DNA from: Prosapia bicincta
Lineage: Eukaryota; Arthropoda; Insecta; Hemiptera; Cercopidae
Length of the DNA: 64,000 nt
NCBI GenBank assembly: GCA_036971475.1
Contig: JBAIZL010000058.1
Span: forward strand, 3,120,001 to 3,184,000
Direction of reading: 5' to 3'
Of the stretch, positions 41,401-54,500 are shown piece after piece (position 1 is the stretch's first letter; every line of letters begins with the position of its first letter). The position numbers and the translations under genes are program-made. The notes under the pieces are model-generated. The model was not told the DNA's origin. It did not search any database and worked only from the letters and a program-made list of their open reading frames with translations.

Positions 41401-44400
41401 CAAGAATAGCAAGTCAAAGGTCTTTCAATAAATATTTTTTTGAAATGCATCTACAACTTAAAGGTCAATGGTAATGGATAAGGTTTCTATCCATGTTCCA
41501 AGTCTTGAGGACTACGTAATGCAAGAATTCAAGGTATTCAAAATAAGTTTCCTTCTTTAAAAAATCATTCCACTACTACAGCTTATGGATATGTAGTTAT
41601 TTTAATGCTTAAAATACCTAAAGCACATTGTCAGCTATGCTTTAAAGTGGTAGAAAGAATAAACTTATGAGAATTTTGGAAAAATCATTTAAACTTTGTG
41701 ACAATAACTTTGTGATAAGACATGGGTTGGGTTTTCCAAGAGAACTCTAAGAGATGTAAACATATTTTATATTACTGCCTAACTACTCCTGATATTATGT
41801 AATTCTAATTGTCGTCACGAGAGACCAACTGCTGACCAATAGTTGAACAGCTGTGAGGGCAAAGTTTGATATTTCCGTTATAGTTTTAAGATGAAATAAG
41901 GGAATCGTTGAGAGAGACTGAGACTAGCGAGTGGAGAGGGAACACATTTTTCCAGGAATCGACGGACTGCATCCGGCTGCATGCTAGCTTCCCGAAGGAA
42001 ACAAGTAGAGGTACCACTAAGTCATTGTATTGACTTATAACAGGTAAATGATTTATTTAATGTTCCTTAATAATTTGTATGTTTATTTGAATGCACTGTC
42101 CATGGTCCCCGTAAGATTTTATGTCATTAATTTGTGTTAATTAAAATTAATATCGATGATTTGCCATTTTATTAAACGGCAGTGACCTTTGGTCTAACAG
42201 TTTATGTTGTTAATGCATCATGAGGATGTAGGGAAATAATCATAGAAATCTTTCACTTCAACTGGGGGTAGTTCTATTGACCTCATAATGCTGGAAGGTA
42301 AATATTCTTATCTAGCAATCCAGTAAGGCATAAAAAGTAAAGTGAAACAAAATTTTATTGTACCATTTTAAAAATAAATGTAAGCCTCACAACTTCTCAT
42401 CACCACAATATAAACTAGCACAGTGCCTTTAAGGACAGTTAGTAAGGCATAAAAAGTAAAGTGAAACAAAATTTTATTGTACCATTTTAAAAATAAATGT
42501 AAGCCTCACAACTTCTCATCACCACAATATAAACTAGCACAGTGCCTTTAAGGACAGTTAGTAAGGCATAAAAAGTAAAGTGAAACAAAATTTTATTGTA
42601 CCATTTTAAAAATAAATGTAAGCCTCACAACTTCTCATCACCACAATATAAACTAGCACAGTGCCTTTAAGGACAGTTAGTAAGGCATAAAAAGTAAAGT
42701 GAAACAAAATTTTATTGTACCATTTTAAATGTAAGCCTCACAACTTCTCATCACCACAATATAAACTAGCACAGTGCCTTTAAGGACAGTTAGTAAGGCA
42801 TAAAAAGTAAAGTGAATCAAAATTTTATTGTACCATTTTAAAAATAAATGTAAGCCTCACAACTTCTCATCGTCACAATATAGGGCACAGTGCCTTTAGG
42901 AACAGTTCCCAAACAATATTTCACTATAAAAAGGATAAAACAAAATATTTTAGAAAAATTAACATTTACAAAATATGCATAAAAACACTGTAGATGACAA
43001 ACAAAAAGGCCCTGTAAAGGAAGATATAAAAAGGCCCTGTTACATTCACTAGTAAGAAATATCAGTCAATGAGAGGATAGTAGTACGCCACAATATGTTC
43101 CATAGATGTTAGTAAGACTTGTAAATAAAAGACTTCACTACTACAACAGTTCTATGCCACAATGATATCCCAGAACAGTTTTTTGCCACCATGATTACAT
43201 CAATTCCCAAAAATCTCCAATATAGCTGAAGATTTAGATTGAAGCATCTGGCTGTTTCCAGAATTTTAATTTACAAACCAAACTAATTTTTGTCAAAATA
43301 AAACATTGAAATTTCCGGTCAAGGTTACAAATATTAATATACAGTGATTTTATGTTAAATCAAATAATAAAGTACGGAATTAAATAATGAATAAAAAAAT
43401 TGCACCCACAAAAAATATACATTATTTAGTGCTTTATAAGTGAGAATATTTTTGTAGCAAAATACAACTTTAGATGCGAATAACTAACTTGCACCTGTCG
43501 AATCGTGAATGATTTAATCTGCAATCGGTTAGTTATAGGTATTAACTGAACTCTATTTCAACATAATTGTTTTTAAATAATACAAACCTTTTGGGTTGAT
43601 AGTGCGATCTAATCGTTCTTCAATGAAAGCTGTAAACATGGCTGTTTCTGTAAACCAATCTAAGAAGTGCTGTTTACTACTGGAATTCACACTCTTGACA
43701 AAACTTTCACGCTAAAAAACAAAATAGTATTTAAAATTCTATATTTCCGTGAAAATGCAGACTTGAAATACACATTATTTAAACATTTAGTTATCAATAC
43801 TCTTTTTTAAAATCATTATTCACATAAAACTATTTACTTTCTACAAATTTCTTTATAAAGTTTGTATTAACGATTAAAATATCAACCAAAAAAATGACAA
43901 CAAGAATGTTTATAGCAGTATTAATTTCTCTTATTAATTTTGGTTCCCTCATGTTCAGTGAATCTTTTAAAATTAAACTCTCTAATTTAAAGAATTGCAT
44001 TAACTTAAAATTAAAGTTAAATTGAAGCAACAGTTTTTGAGATATGCATATAGATGTATAACAAAATATTTGTAAGGTGCTTTCAATTGTTTTTACAAAT
44101 CGTCAGGAGTGTTTGGGTTGGTAGCCAATATGCTTTGGAAAAGTATTAAGTATTAAAGTGTTAGTATTTAATATAGTACTATAGTTTAATTATATTTAAT
44201 ATAGTTTAATTTAGTACTTTGGAAAGTGTTAGTATTAAAGATTTTAAAAAATGTACTCATCCAGTACTTTTAATTTATATTGAGTTGTTAAATACATATT
44301 TAACAGTTAAAAACACAAGAATCAGAATTGACACTTTAATTGATGGAGAATTCAGTATCGAAGATTCCTCGACACCATTAGAATCGATGATTTCTGCAAT

Positions 44401-45474
44401 CAAAACTTGGAATAGGTCCATAAATAAATATATTTTTGTTAGTTCTAGTAGAGCTTAAAGCTTATTTAGGAATTTTCGGACTAGATAGGAGACTGACAGA
44501 CTTACCTAATGGCAATAGTCTAAAACTGCAATATCTTGGAAATAAATAAATAGACACATATAAAAACTTAACACAGTATTGAAATATTTCGATCAAAAAT
44601 GATCTTCATCAATCAAAAAGAGAAAAAGAAAATACTGAAGTGAACCACAGATCTGTATAAATATCCAAATGTCACTGATTCACAGATTTATAGTTAATGA
44701 TATAGTGCTATATGTGATTTGTGTAATATTGTTAGTAATATCTAGTTTCAAATAATCAATATTTACACAAATCCCATATAACAATATTACACAAATCACA
44801 TATAGCACTATGCCATAAACTATAAATCTGTGAATCAGTGACATTTAGATATTTATACAGATCTGTGGTTCACTTCAGTATTTTCTTTTTCTCTTTTTGA
44901 TTGATGAAGATCATTTTTGATCGAAATATTTCAATACTGTGTTAAGTTTTTATATGTGTCTATTTATTTATTTATTTACAAGAGATTGCAGTTTTTGACT
45001 ATTACCATTAGATAATTCCGTCAGTCTCCTATCTAGTCCAAAAATTCCTATATATATATGTATATATGAAGTTAATATATTACTATTGTAAGTAATTTTA
45101 TCCACCATTAAGTGCAATGATTTTACCTTGTGTGATGAGGCACCTTTCGGTCACTTGACCATTGTCGAATCACTCAAGGTAAAATTATTGCACTTAATGG
45201 TGGATAAAATTACTTACAGTAGTAATATATTAACTTCATATATATATATATATATAAATATCTTATATTTATTTTATTTCATTCTCTCATATTTCTTTTT
45301 TGTGTTTTCTCTTCGATTGACAAAGACCACTGTGTGGTTGAAATATATCATTGTTTAAGTGCTTTTATGTGTTTCTATTTCAAGACTACAGTGTGGACTC
45401 TTACCAAGGTAAGGCTGTCAGTCCCCTAGTGCAAAAAATCTAAATAATCTTTACCAACCAAAACTAACCTATAA

Positions 45475-45525
<51 letters not shown>

Positions 45526-48500
45526 GTTATTATTATTTGTAAATAATTTTTTCTACCACTAAGTAGAATAATTTTACCTTATGTGATTAGCAAATTTAAT
45601 GTTTTCTTTACTCACTTAGTGGTGGAAAAAATTATTTACAAATAATAATAATAACTTCATAAAGTCAGTGTAACGGAAAAATAATGGACAACGTAAAATA
45701 CCCGATATATATATATATATATAAATCACACTCAAATGTAGATATAATAACCCAGGATGATTTTAACATGCTAAAACAACTACCTATACATACTGAACTT
45801 CACATAATATTGTGAGAAAATATTTACACAGATTTATGCAGAACCTCACGTAAAAAATATTTAAACAGACATTATAAGAAATTTTTTTGAGTTGGTTAAA
45901 ATTAAGGCACCTTAGAAGAGAAAATGGAGATAGAGTAAAGCCATAGGATACATGAGAGAGTTTCTTCAGTGTCCAGTATTTTTTTCAAAAGGTTGTTTCA
46001 TGCCATTGCCATTTTATTATTCAATTATTTGCTGTATCATTTGATATAAATAAAAATATTAAATAAGTGTTTTTAACTTTATATTAAATTTCCATTAGAT
46101 AAAGAAACTAACCTGAAAATCCCTTTTACCAGTTTCTGCAGAAGTAATGATGTGGTCTCTATAATGACCCAGAAGTTCAACAAAAAGTCTAATGAGAGCT
46201 TCTGATGCAATCAGATTGGCATTTGTAGTTACAGAATTAATACATTCTGACATGGCTAGTTGAAGAGCTGTTCTCAAACCTCGGCTCAATCGAGAAGGTA
46301 GTATAGAATTTTCATCTCCCACTGAACGTAATATTCTGCAGTCATCAACATCTACTACTAACACCTAAAATAGAACAACTTATGGCAATTACTAATTATT
46401 GTGTTTGAATAGAAATTCATTATACCTGAACAATAATTATTGTGTTTGAATAGAAATTCATTATACCTGAACAATAATTATTGTGTTTGAATAGAAATTC
46501 ATTATACCAGAACAATAATTATTGTGTTTGAATAGAAATTCATTATACCTGAACAATAATTATTGTGTTTGAATAGAAATTCATTATACCTGAACAATAA
46601 TTATTGTGTTTGAATAGAAATTCATTATACCAGAACAATAATTATTGTGTTTGAATAGAAATTCATTATACCTGAACAATAATTATTGTGTTTGAATAGA
46701 AATTCATTATACCAGAACAATAATTATTGTGTTTGAATAGAAATTCATTATACCAGAACAATAATTATTGTGTTTGAATAGAAATTCATTATACCTGAAC
46801 AATAATTATTGTGTTTGAATAGAAATTCATTATACCTGAACAATAATTATTCCATTTATGGATTATTATAACAAATTTCTGAAATACAAATGTTGTAAAC
46901 CAGGACAGTTACATTAAAATATTGTTGATAACTCTTATATTATTTATAGAACACTTGATCAACAAGTAATTGAATTTTTAATATTCATATTAATGAATAT
47001 TAATAATAAAACAAAATTTGTTTACCTGATCAACATTTTCAAGTGGTGATAAAGAGTAAGTGCTACTATCTTTATGCTTAAGAAGCCCAATGATGTACGG
47101 TGTAGGTGCGTGACATAAGTCTATCATACTAGATGGCACTACAGGTACTAGTGTGTGTTGCCAATGGAAAGGAAAAAGTGCTGCTTGCAGGCCTTCCACA
47201 CATGCGGAAAGTTTGCTAAAAATAGGAAGATGTAGCTTAAGAAACTTTAAGAAAACATGGAAAAATAATATTATTAAAAAAATTGCTGTATACATAGCAG
47301 TTGATACAAATGTTATACAGCCAAAAATTCAAAATTTTTTTACAAGCTTTTATAGTCTAATGGCGGCTATCTATAGATTTTTATGTGCAAAATCCAAATC
47401 TGCACTTAGTTTATTATTATTATTATTTTTTATCAGCCAGAGTTTTTGGGCAATCAGCTTTATATTATATGGTATGAAACCTCTATAAGGTATACAGTGA
47501 AATTAATGAAACTCTATGTTCCATCATAACCATGGTTAGTATTTACAACAGGCCAGTTGAAACAAGAATATAATGTAGTTTTATACATTTCCCCAGACAG
47601 CTGCAATAGATTCATAATTGTTTTTCTTTAAGCTTCATCTATGATTTGTCACTTACTGGACTTCTTTGCGAAGTGACCACCAGTCCTACATCATGTTGGT
47701 GTGCCAGCAACCCTGGTAGCATTTTTTCATCAATTTAATGTCCTAGAGAAAATACTCACCTTGCTCCAAACTAACATTTCCCACATTGTGAGGAAAGAAA
47801 TCGAAGTGACTGCCCAAAAAGTGAATTTTCAAGCTCATAAACATCCTAGTTTTTGACACTTCTTTAATATGCTAGCTACCGTAGAAATATATTCTGGGTC
47901 TTTTTCATTACCGAAAAAATTTGTAACAAATTTCTTGACTGATACTCAGACTTCTTTCTCATTTATGGTCATTTTAGATTCAAAGTAGACTTGAACATTT
48001 TTTTAAATATCAGGTCCTATAAAGATGGCTTCTCTTAGTTTAACTTTTGAAAGGCATGAAAACTTTTGGCGAGGTACTTAAAACATGGTCCATCTTTAGG
48101 GAAAGGCTTTACAAACAGTTTCATGAGCCCTAAGTTTATATATAGAGATGGTAGGACCATGTCTTTTGGATCTATAAGGTCCTTGCTGGCCAAGGAGCAT
48201 GTTTGTTACCTTTAAATCACCACATATCATCCAACCATTAGTAGATTAGCCTATTTTATTTAACGCTATTTCTAGGTTTTCACAGCTTTTTTCATATGTA
48301 CAGAGTGTCCAACAAGTATAGACACTTACATGTTACCATTCTGTAGTAAAATAACTAAATTTCAAACTAGTTATAGATGAATCAATAAACAACCTTTAGG
48401 CTTCATTTTATGAGGCCTGGAATGTCTGAGTAATACAGTAAATCACTTTCTTGTTAAACAAACTTGGAAAATTACTGCTCTCTGTTTCTATGTTTATAAA

Positions 48501-51500
48501 TGCTGGTTCAAACTGTGAACAAATTCTTTTCTTTTAATCTAGAGGCAAGAAATTCAGTTTTTTTTCCTTGAGCCAAGATCCCTAACCAAGACATTCTAGC
48601 TTGATCTGGGTAAACAATTTAAGGTTTACATTTTCTGTAATACATTGGAATTCTTTATCCCCTTGTTTATTTAACTACAATTGTACATTAGAAAATAATT
48701 AAGTTTTATTCTATTCATCTGAATTAAAATCATCTGGAGTTTCATGGACTGACAAACCTACACTATGCTTCACTGGACGGATGGTGGGCAGAAGGTTTGG
48801 GAAGCTTACTACTTTCTTGAGTCATGACCAGTAATATCAACACAGCATAGGTAAAAATCTGGCACAGGTAGAATGATATCCAGCTCCCTCTATCTCATAG
48901 GATCATAGCAATTTTATAGGTTTTTTTTCCTTTTTAGACCATTCTCTTAGATTATTAACCCAAACATAACATACATTATACTGCACCCAAGATTTATCCA
49001 GATTACAAAATTTAGTTTAAAGTATGATAGATAAATGTTTTTCACAAAGTCAGTAATGTTTCTTTGGTGTTTTTTAATCAAAATCTCGTGAGAAATATAA
49101 GACAATCTGTAAGGAAAATTGTAGTTGTGGTGTGTATCTCTGAGCACAGTAAGTCCTTGTCACTTAAACATAGTAAGTAAGGTTAGGTTGACAATAGGAA
49201 AAAAAGAAACACCAACTGTTGACAGAAAGTTAGCATAAACTTTTGTTGGTTACCAAAAAATGTGCTAATAATGTAATATACATCCATTACACTTGCTTTC
49301 TCAAATATATTTTAACTTCATAAAAGTGGTTAAGTTCTTAAAAAATCACTCAATTTAATAAATGCAATTATAAAATGCAAATAAATGGTAGGTGATGCAG
49401 CTTAGTTAGCATCATATTTGGATTCAGTACCCTAAAAATAATTAAAAACGTTTTTTCATCATTGGTCTGTATTATTACTACAAAATTCCAAAAAACATCT
49501 TCGATTATGTTTCCCAATTGAACATATTAAAAAATTGCAGCCTGACACTTATCTAGAGCTTTATTTGTATAGTTGTTCCTGAATATATATATTTTTTTTA
49601 ATTTCTTGGATATGTGCAATATTAATTGAAAAAAATCCTTTTTATATCAAAACAGTAAATAGAAAACAATTTACCCCAAGCAAGAGGTTTTTGAATATTA
49701 GGAACACATTCATAACCAAGTAGGCTAAGAAGACTAATTGGAATTGAAACTGTTGATTTTAACCTAAAACTTCAAAAAAATCGAAATTTGTTGTTAATAT
49801 GACAAACGTTTTGCATAAGACTACAGATCACCATTTTCTACCTTATAGCAGTTGGATATTTTACTCTTCGAAGTAAGAAAAAAATACACATTCGAAGGGA
49901 AACTCCAATATCTTGTAAGAATGATACATTGTCCACTACAGTTGTTTAGAATACCCCTTGTCCAAACCATGTCATATGCATTTTTTAATGTTGAAAAACA
50001 CAACAACGGTTTGGCACAAGATAAATACATTGTTAGTAAAGTGAAATACGTAGCTGACATAGTTAAGGAAAGACCAATGCAAATGGTTTAAACTTTTAGT
50101 AATTAGAGGCGCAGCATTAAAAGATAAACCCAGTATACTACTCCAGGCAACAACCAGCTGTTTATGGGATCTATGATTGACTTTATCTCTACATACCAGG
50201 TTTTGCTGATATCAACTACTCATTATTTGATGGTATAGTCTATATATGGTTTGGTATTCAAAAAAGCAATTACAAATTATGTTATCTGAAATTCCAGATT
50301 CAAACCCAAGTTATTTTAAATGTCTTATGATATTTTAATTTTAATTATTAGATAAAAAGCAACTAATAAAATAATAATTACCTGATTGAGTGGCTAAGTA
50401 AGGCTATTTTTCGTTCTAATAGTAAAGTTCCAAAAAGTTGTAAAAAAATCGATAAACGTACAAGACTAAGGAGGCGTGCTATATCTATTTCTTCTTGACG
50501 TTGGTCTAACGGCCTTCGAACAATTTCTTTTCTGAAAATTATTACAAAATATTAAAATTTAAATGATCAAATCATCACTAGATAAATACTAAAGACAATC
50601 AAAGCAAATGCATTTAAGAAGGCCTAACCACAAACTAAAGTAAATAAAATATACAACAATGTTTAAATAAATGTTAATTTACCACGAGTATAGTGATTGT
50701 TTGGTTCTAAGGTAATTATCTTTTTGGACTCCAATTATTTGGTTCCTGGCAGCTCCACCAGAATTAATTATTTAGCAGGTGTTTTGCACATGTATCTTTA
50801 ATTATTCTCCAAACAATTAAAACATGAAATAAATATATATTATCTAATACCACTGTGTTCAAGATAAAATGAAAAACAGTAATATAAGGTTTATATGTTG
50901 AAGACTTCAAAGTTTTTACTCAACAGGCCTGATAACAGGGTTATTTTTTGTTTTCTATTACAGAAAAAAAATTATTTTTAGATTTATTGTCAAAATAACA
51001 TTTACCTCATGATGGATTATGAAATCATTTGAAGCCCATAGTAATACTGAATAGAAATGTATGCATAAGTAGTATTTAAAAAATCTATTTGTAACATTTA
51101 TTTTAAAAAAATACATGTGTGTAGAAGTGCCAAGGATGATGTACTTACTATAATAATCAGCTTTAACTAGGTTTGAATGTGACATATAATAGTTTCTTTA
51201 TGTAATTATTAAAAAAAAAAAAACAAATTGCCCTAAGCGTGAAGTGAATCATGAAAATAAAACAATAAATGGTCCTGTCTGGATGTACAAACAAATGTGT
51301 GGAAGCTTCGGTCTAATGGCGAGTTGTAGATACAAAGATGAAAATGGGGTCCATTTTATTAAATCGCGACGTCTAGAATGGTTGGGTCACATCATAAGAA
51401 TGCCCACCAATCGGATGCCAAACAAACTTTTACATGGCACAATGATTGGCAAAAGAAGAGTTGGCCGACCAAGAAGACGATGGCCTCAGGACCTTGAGGA

Positions 51501-54500
51501 AGATTTAAGGATACTTTGTGTTACAGCCTGGAAATGGAAGGCTAAAGACAGAAATACATGGCAGGACAATGTTAAGGAAACCAAGGCCCAACCCGGGCTG
51601 TAGCGCTGCGTAGTAAGTAAATGTAAACTATTGAAAAATGTCATACAGGCCTATTCAAAATTATTCCACTTGTTTAGGCTGAGTTTATTTACACATACTG
51701 CTTTATTTAGAGACTTGAAAAACTTCAACTTATTGTTTGTAGTCTTTGGCAGTGTGAAATTTGTGAAAGCAAATGTTTGGATTTAATCTTGAGTTATTTG
51801 GGCAAGTTGCACAGTAAAAAATCTTTCCTACAATTAATTTTTTTAGAGCACTGGTATTTTTCTGTTAGAACATACAGCACAGTTTTAAGTATTTTTCCTA
51901 TCATTAGTTCTTATAGAAGGTAAACTCTATTTGTTCTAATTGGAATATCACCTGCAACTGAAGCAGGTCTACTCCGTTTACTACAAATGTTTCGAACATC
52001 AGCGACAAGAGCTTCAATGAGATACTTGGAGTAGTTGAGTTGGCACACTAGAGGCTAGTTGTTGGCAGATCTGTCCAAATTATGCAGTATAAAACTGTTC
52101 ACTATTGATACAGCCAAATCCAAAGAAGCAAAATACTAAATAAATAAAGCAGAACACAAATGAGGCTACATTCTCATCAACAGCTATCAATGAACTAGCT
52201 CAGCTGTCTGCTGTTTACTGTGCAATACATTGTAAGCAACTGTTTGGGACCAGTTGATCATTTACTGAAAATATCTTCTTCTTCTTCCAATGGCTCTCAC
52301 TTGGCTTATGCCATTCGAGATCTTGCCTCCCAATACAATCCAGGTATGTCCCTTCGTTGTTGTCTTTCCTTATCTAGTCCACTGCAGACCAGGAGGTGGT
52401 CCTTGTCCATAATAGATGTTTGGCATGCACATATTGTGCACCTGTTGGATTCTAATATTTTCATTCTGCTGACATGTCCGGCGAGACAGTCATGCCCTGT
52501 GGCCAGTCTAAAGTTAGCAACAGATGTTTTTCTCGGGAGTGTTCTATTTGCCTCAAACAGCTTAAACACATTATAGGACTTGTCCTTCAATCTTTCCATC
52601 ATCATATTTCTAAAATCTTGTTGGTAAAATATTTTATTACTTTTTATTCCTGCTCGTAGTAATAGAACTTTACTGAAAATATAATGATAAGTATGAAAAT
52701 ATATATTTATATATTTACAATACAGTAAATGAACATTCTACACATTATCATTACATAAAAAGTTCAAATGTACATAATAATTGTGTCACAATATATGTCC
52801 GACTGAGTTCGACATTGGAACAGAAATGAATTTTGTGTGATGTCAGACTCAGTTCATGCCTATGGAGTGCAAAAGTTTAAGAATAATTATTATGTTAAAA
52901 AAAAGAAAACTCAAAAAAGTAAAACAATAGTTTAAAAAAAATGTGGCAATTAAAAAAATTTTTTTGACCGGTCAACACAGTATTTATATTACAACTTAGT
53001 AGCAATAAAAATAACAACATACTATTTTTCATCAACCTTGTATTGAATGAACAACCCTGCTGTTGAAGAAACACTCCAGTGTTTTCTACTGGAATCATGC
53101 GTTGTTTACTCATCCCATAGACATTGCGCAAACACTCTTTGGTTGAACAGTTTTCTTATTATCTTGTTACTTGAATTAATGTGTTTACAGAGGTTAAGTC
53201 TAAACCCACTTTCTCATATGTTAATTCGCATTCGCGAATGGTAAATATTTTGTTGTACAGTTTTATCAAACCTTTATTCTCTTATTTGTGTTGTGCATCT
53301 ACAGCAAAGGTAATATTATCCGTATTTACAATAAAAAAAACAAATAAAATATTTTCAATAAATAAGTTCAAAATTATTTTATTACAAAATTTTCAACTCG
53401 AAGTTGGTATTAAATGTTTTCTCTTATCATTACAGCAGAACTTATACTGGAGAAACTTAAAAAGAGACTTATAATAAAATTAATCATTTTTTTACTAGTA
53501 AGTTTTTGATTGTACTATGCAACAGACATAAGTGTCTAAGATGGATTTGTTACCCAGATGACAAGATATTAGTTGCCCAAAGCGAAGACGACCTAAAAAG
53601 AATGCTCCTCTAGTTCCAGCATAACATGAGCATGTCTCCAGAGGAGACAAAGTTCATGGTTGCGACAAACAACCTGTTGAGATCCAAATTAGAGGTAGAG
53701 GGTAAAAACAAATAACTCCCTGAGCATCACTCTCTCGTGTAATGATAGGTTAAACACAGTAGCAGATGAACAAGTAAATAAAGCAAACAGAATTGCAAAA
53801 TATGTGAATAATTCAATATGGAGGAATACAAATATGGAAACAAAAAAGCAACAGAATTTACAAAGCAGTTGCTAGGGTATTAATGACAGAACACGATCTG
53901 ACAGATACCTTGACCCATTAAAGAAATAAGTCATTTTCATAAGCAAATATGTTTGTCATTAATTACAGTGTCTCAGTTTTCAATTTCTTTATAGAGGAGA
54001 CAGGACCTGTTCATCCAATAATAACCCTGCATATTAAGAAAGGAGATACTTTCAATAGATCCTTTCTTTCTGCAAACGCAACGTGTAAAAATGTTGGTAG
54101 CAGCAATTCAAGTGTCATTGGCATCATCAACCTTGTATTGCTACCATTAGCATTAGGCTTGTCAGGTGAATCCTTCCAATCTGCAGCCACTTTCTGCCAG
54201 CCTCTTCCCTACAAACAAAATTAACATGGGATTTTTTCCATAAATAAAGTTTAAGCCAGCCATCATGTAAAGTGTTATGGGCAGGATTATAGGAATGGAT
54301 CATTTCCAACCCCTGGACCTCTACGACCTACAACTTTCCTCCTTAGCCAGTTGAGTACTTGTAGTACTCTGCACAGGCTCTGACACCTGTGCTCTATGGA
54401 CACTCCATCGAAAAGAGACTGTGCTCATTTCTTTGGCAGAGAATGCACACATAGCATCTTAGATCAGAGTTTGTTAAGCTCTGAACCTTTCAGCCCTCCT

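Larger units (their letters stand above)
44471..45060. mobile_element. Inverted pair of family 4b ribozyme units
   Basis: Palindromic structure of about 550 bp: a GACTAGATAGGAGACTGACAG end on the left and its complement on the right, with a hammerhead-like motif in each arm (44579-44616 and 44897-44934) and a centre near 44760 of inverted ATTACACAAATC sequence. Non-coding. Confidence 0.8.

Noticed and set aside
44070..44120. Hammerhead on the minus strand (CTGACGA with GAAA)
   Set aside because: Stem I does not pair and stem II is offset by two bases; kept only as a trace.
47153..47488. Plus-strand 111-codon gene
   Set aside because: It is the antisense of the conserved DENND2 exon 47215-47026.
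53949..54309. Real gene on either strand
   Set aside because: No domain, no splice-linked partner, and next to LINE debris.
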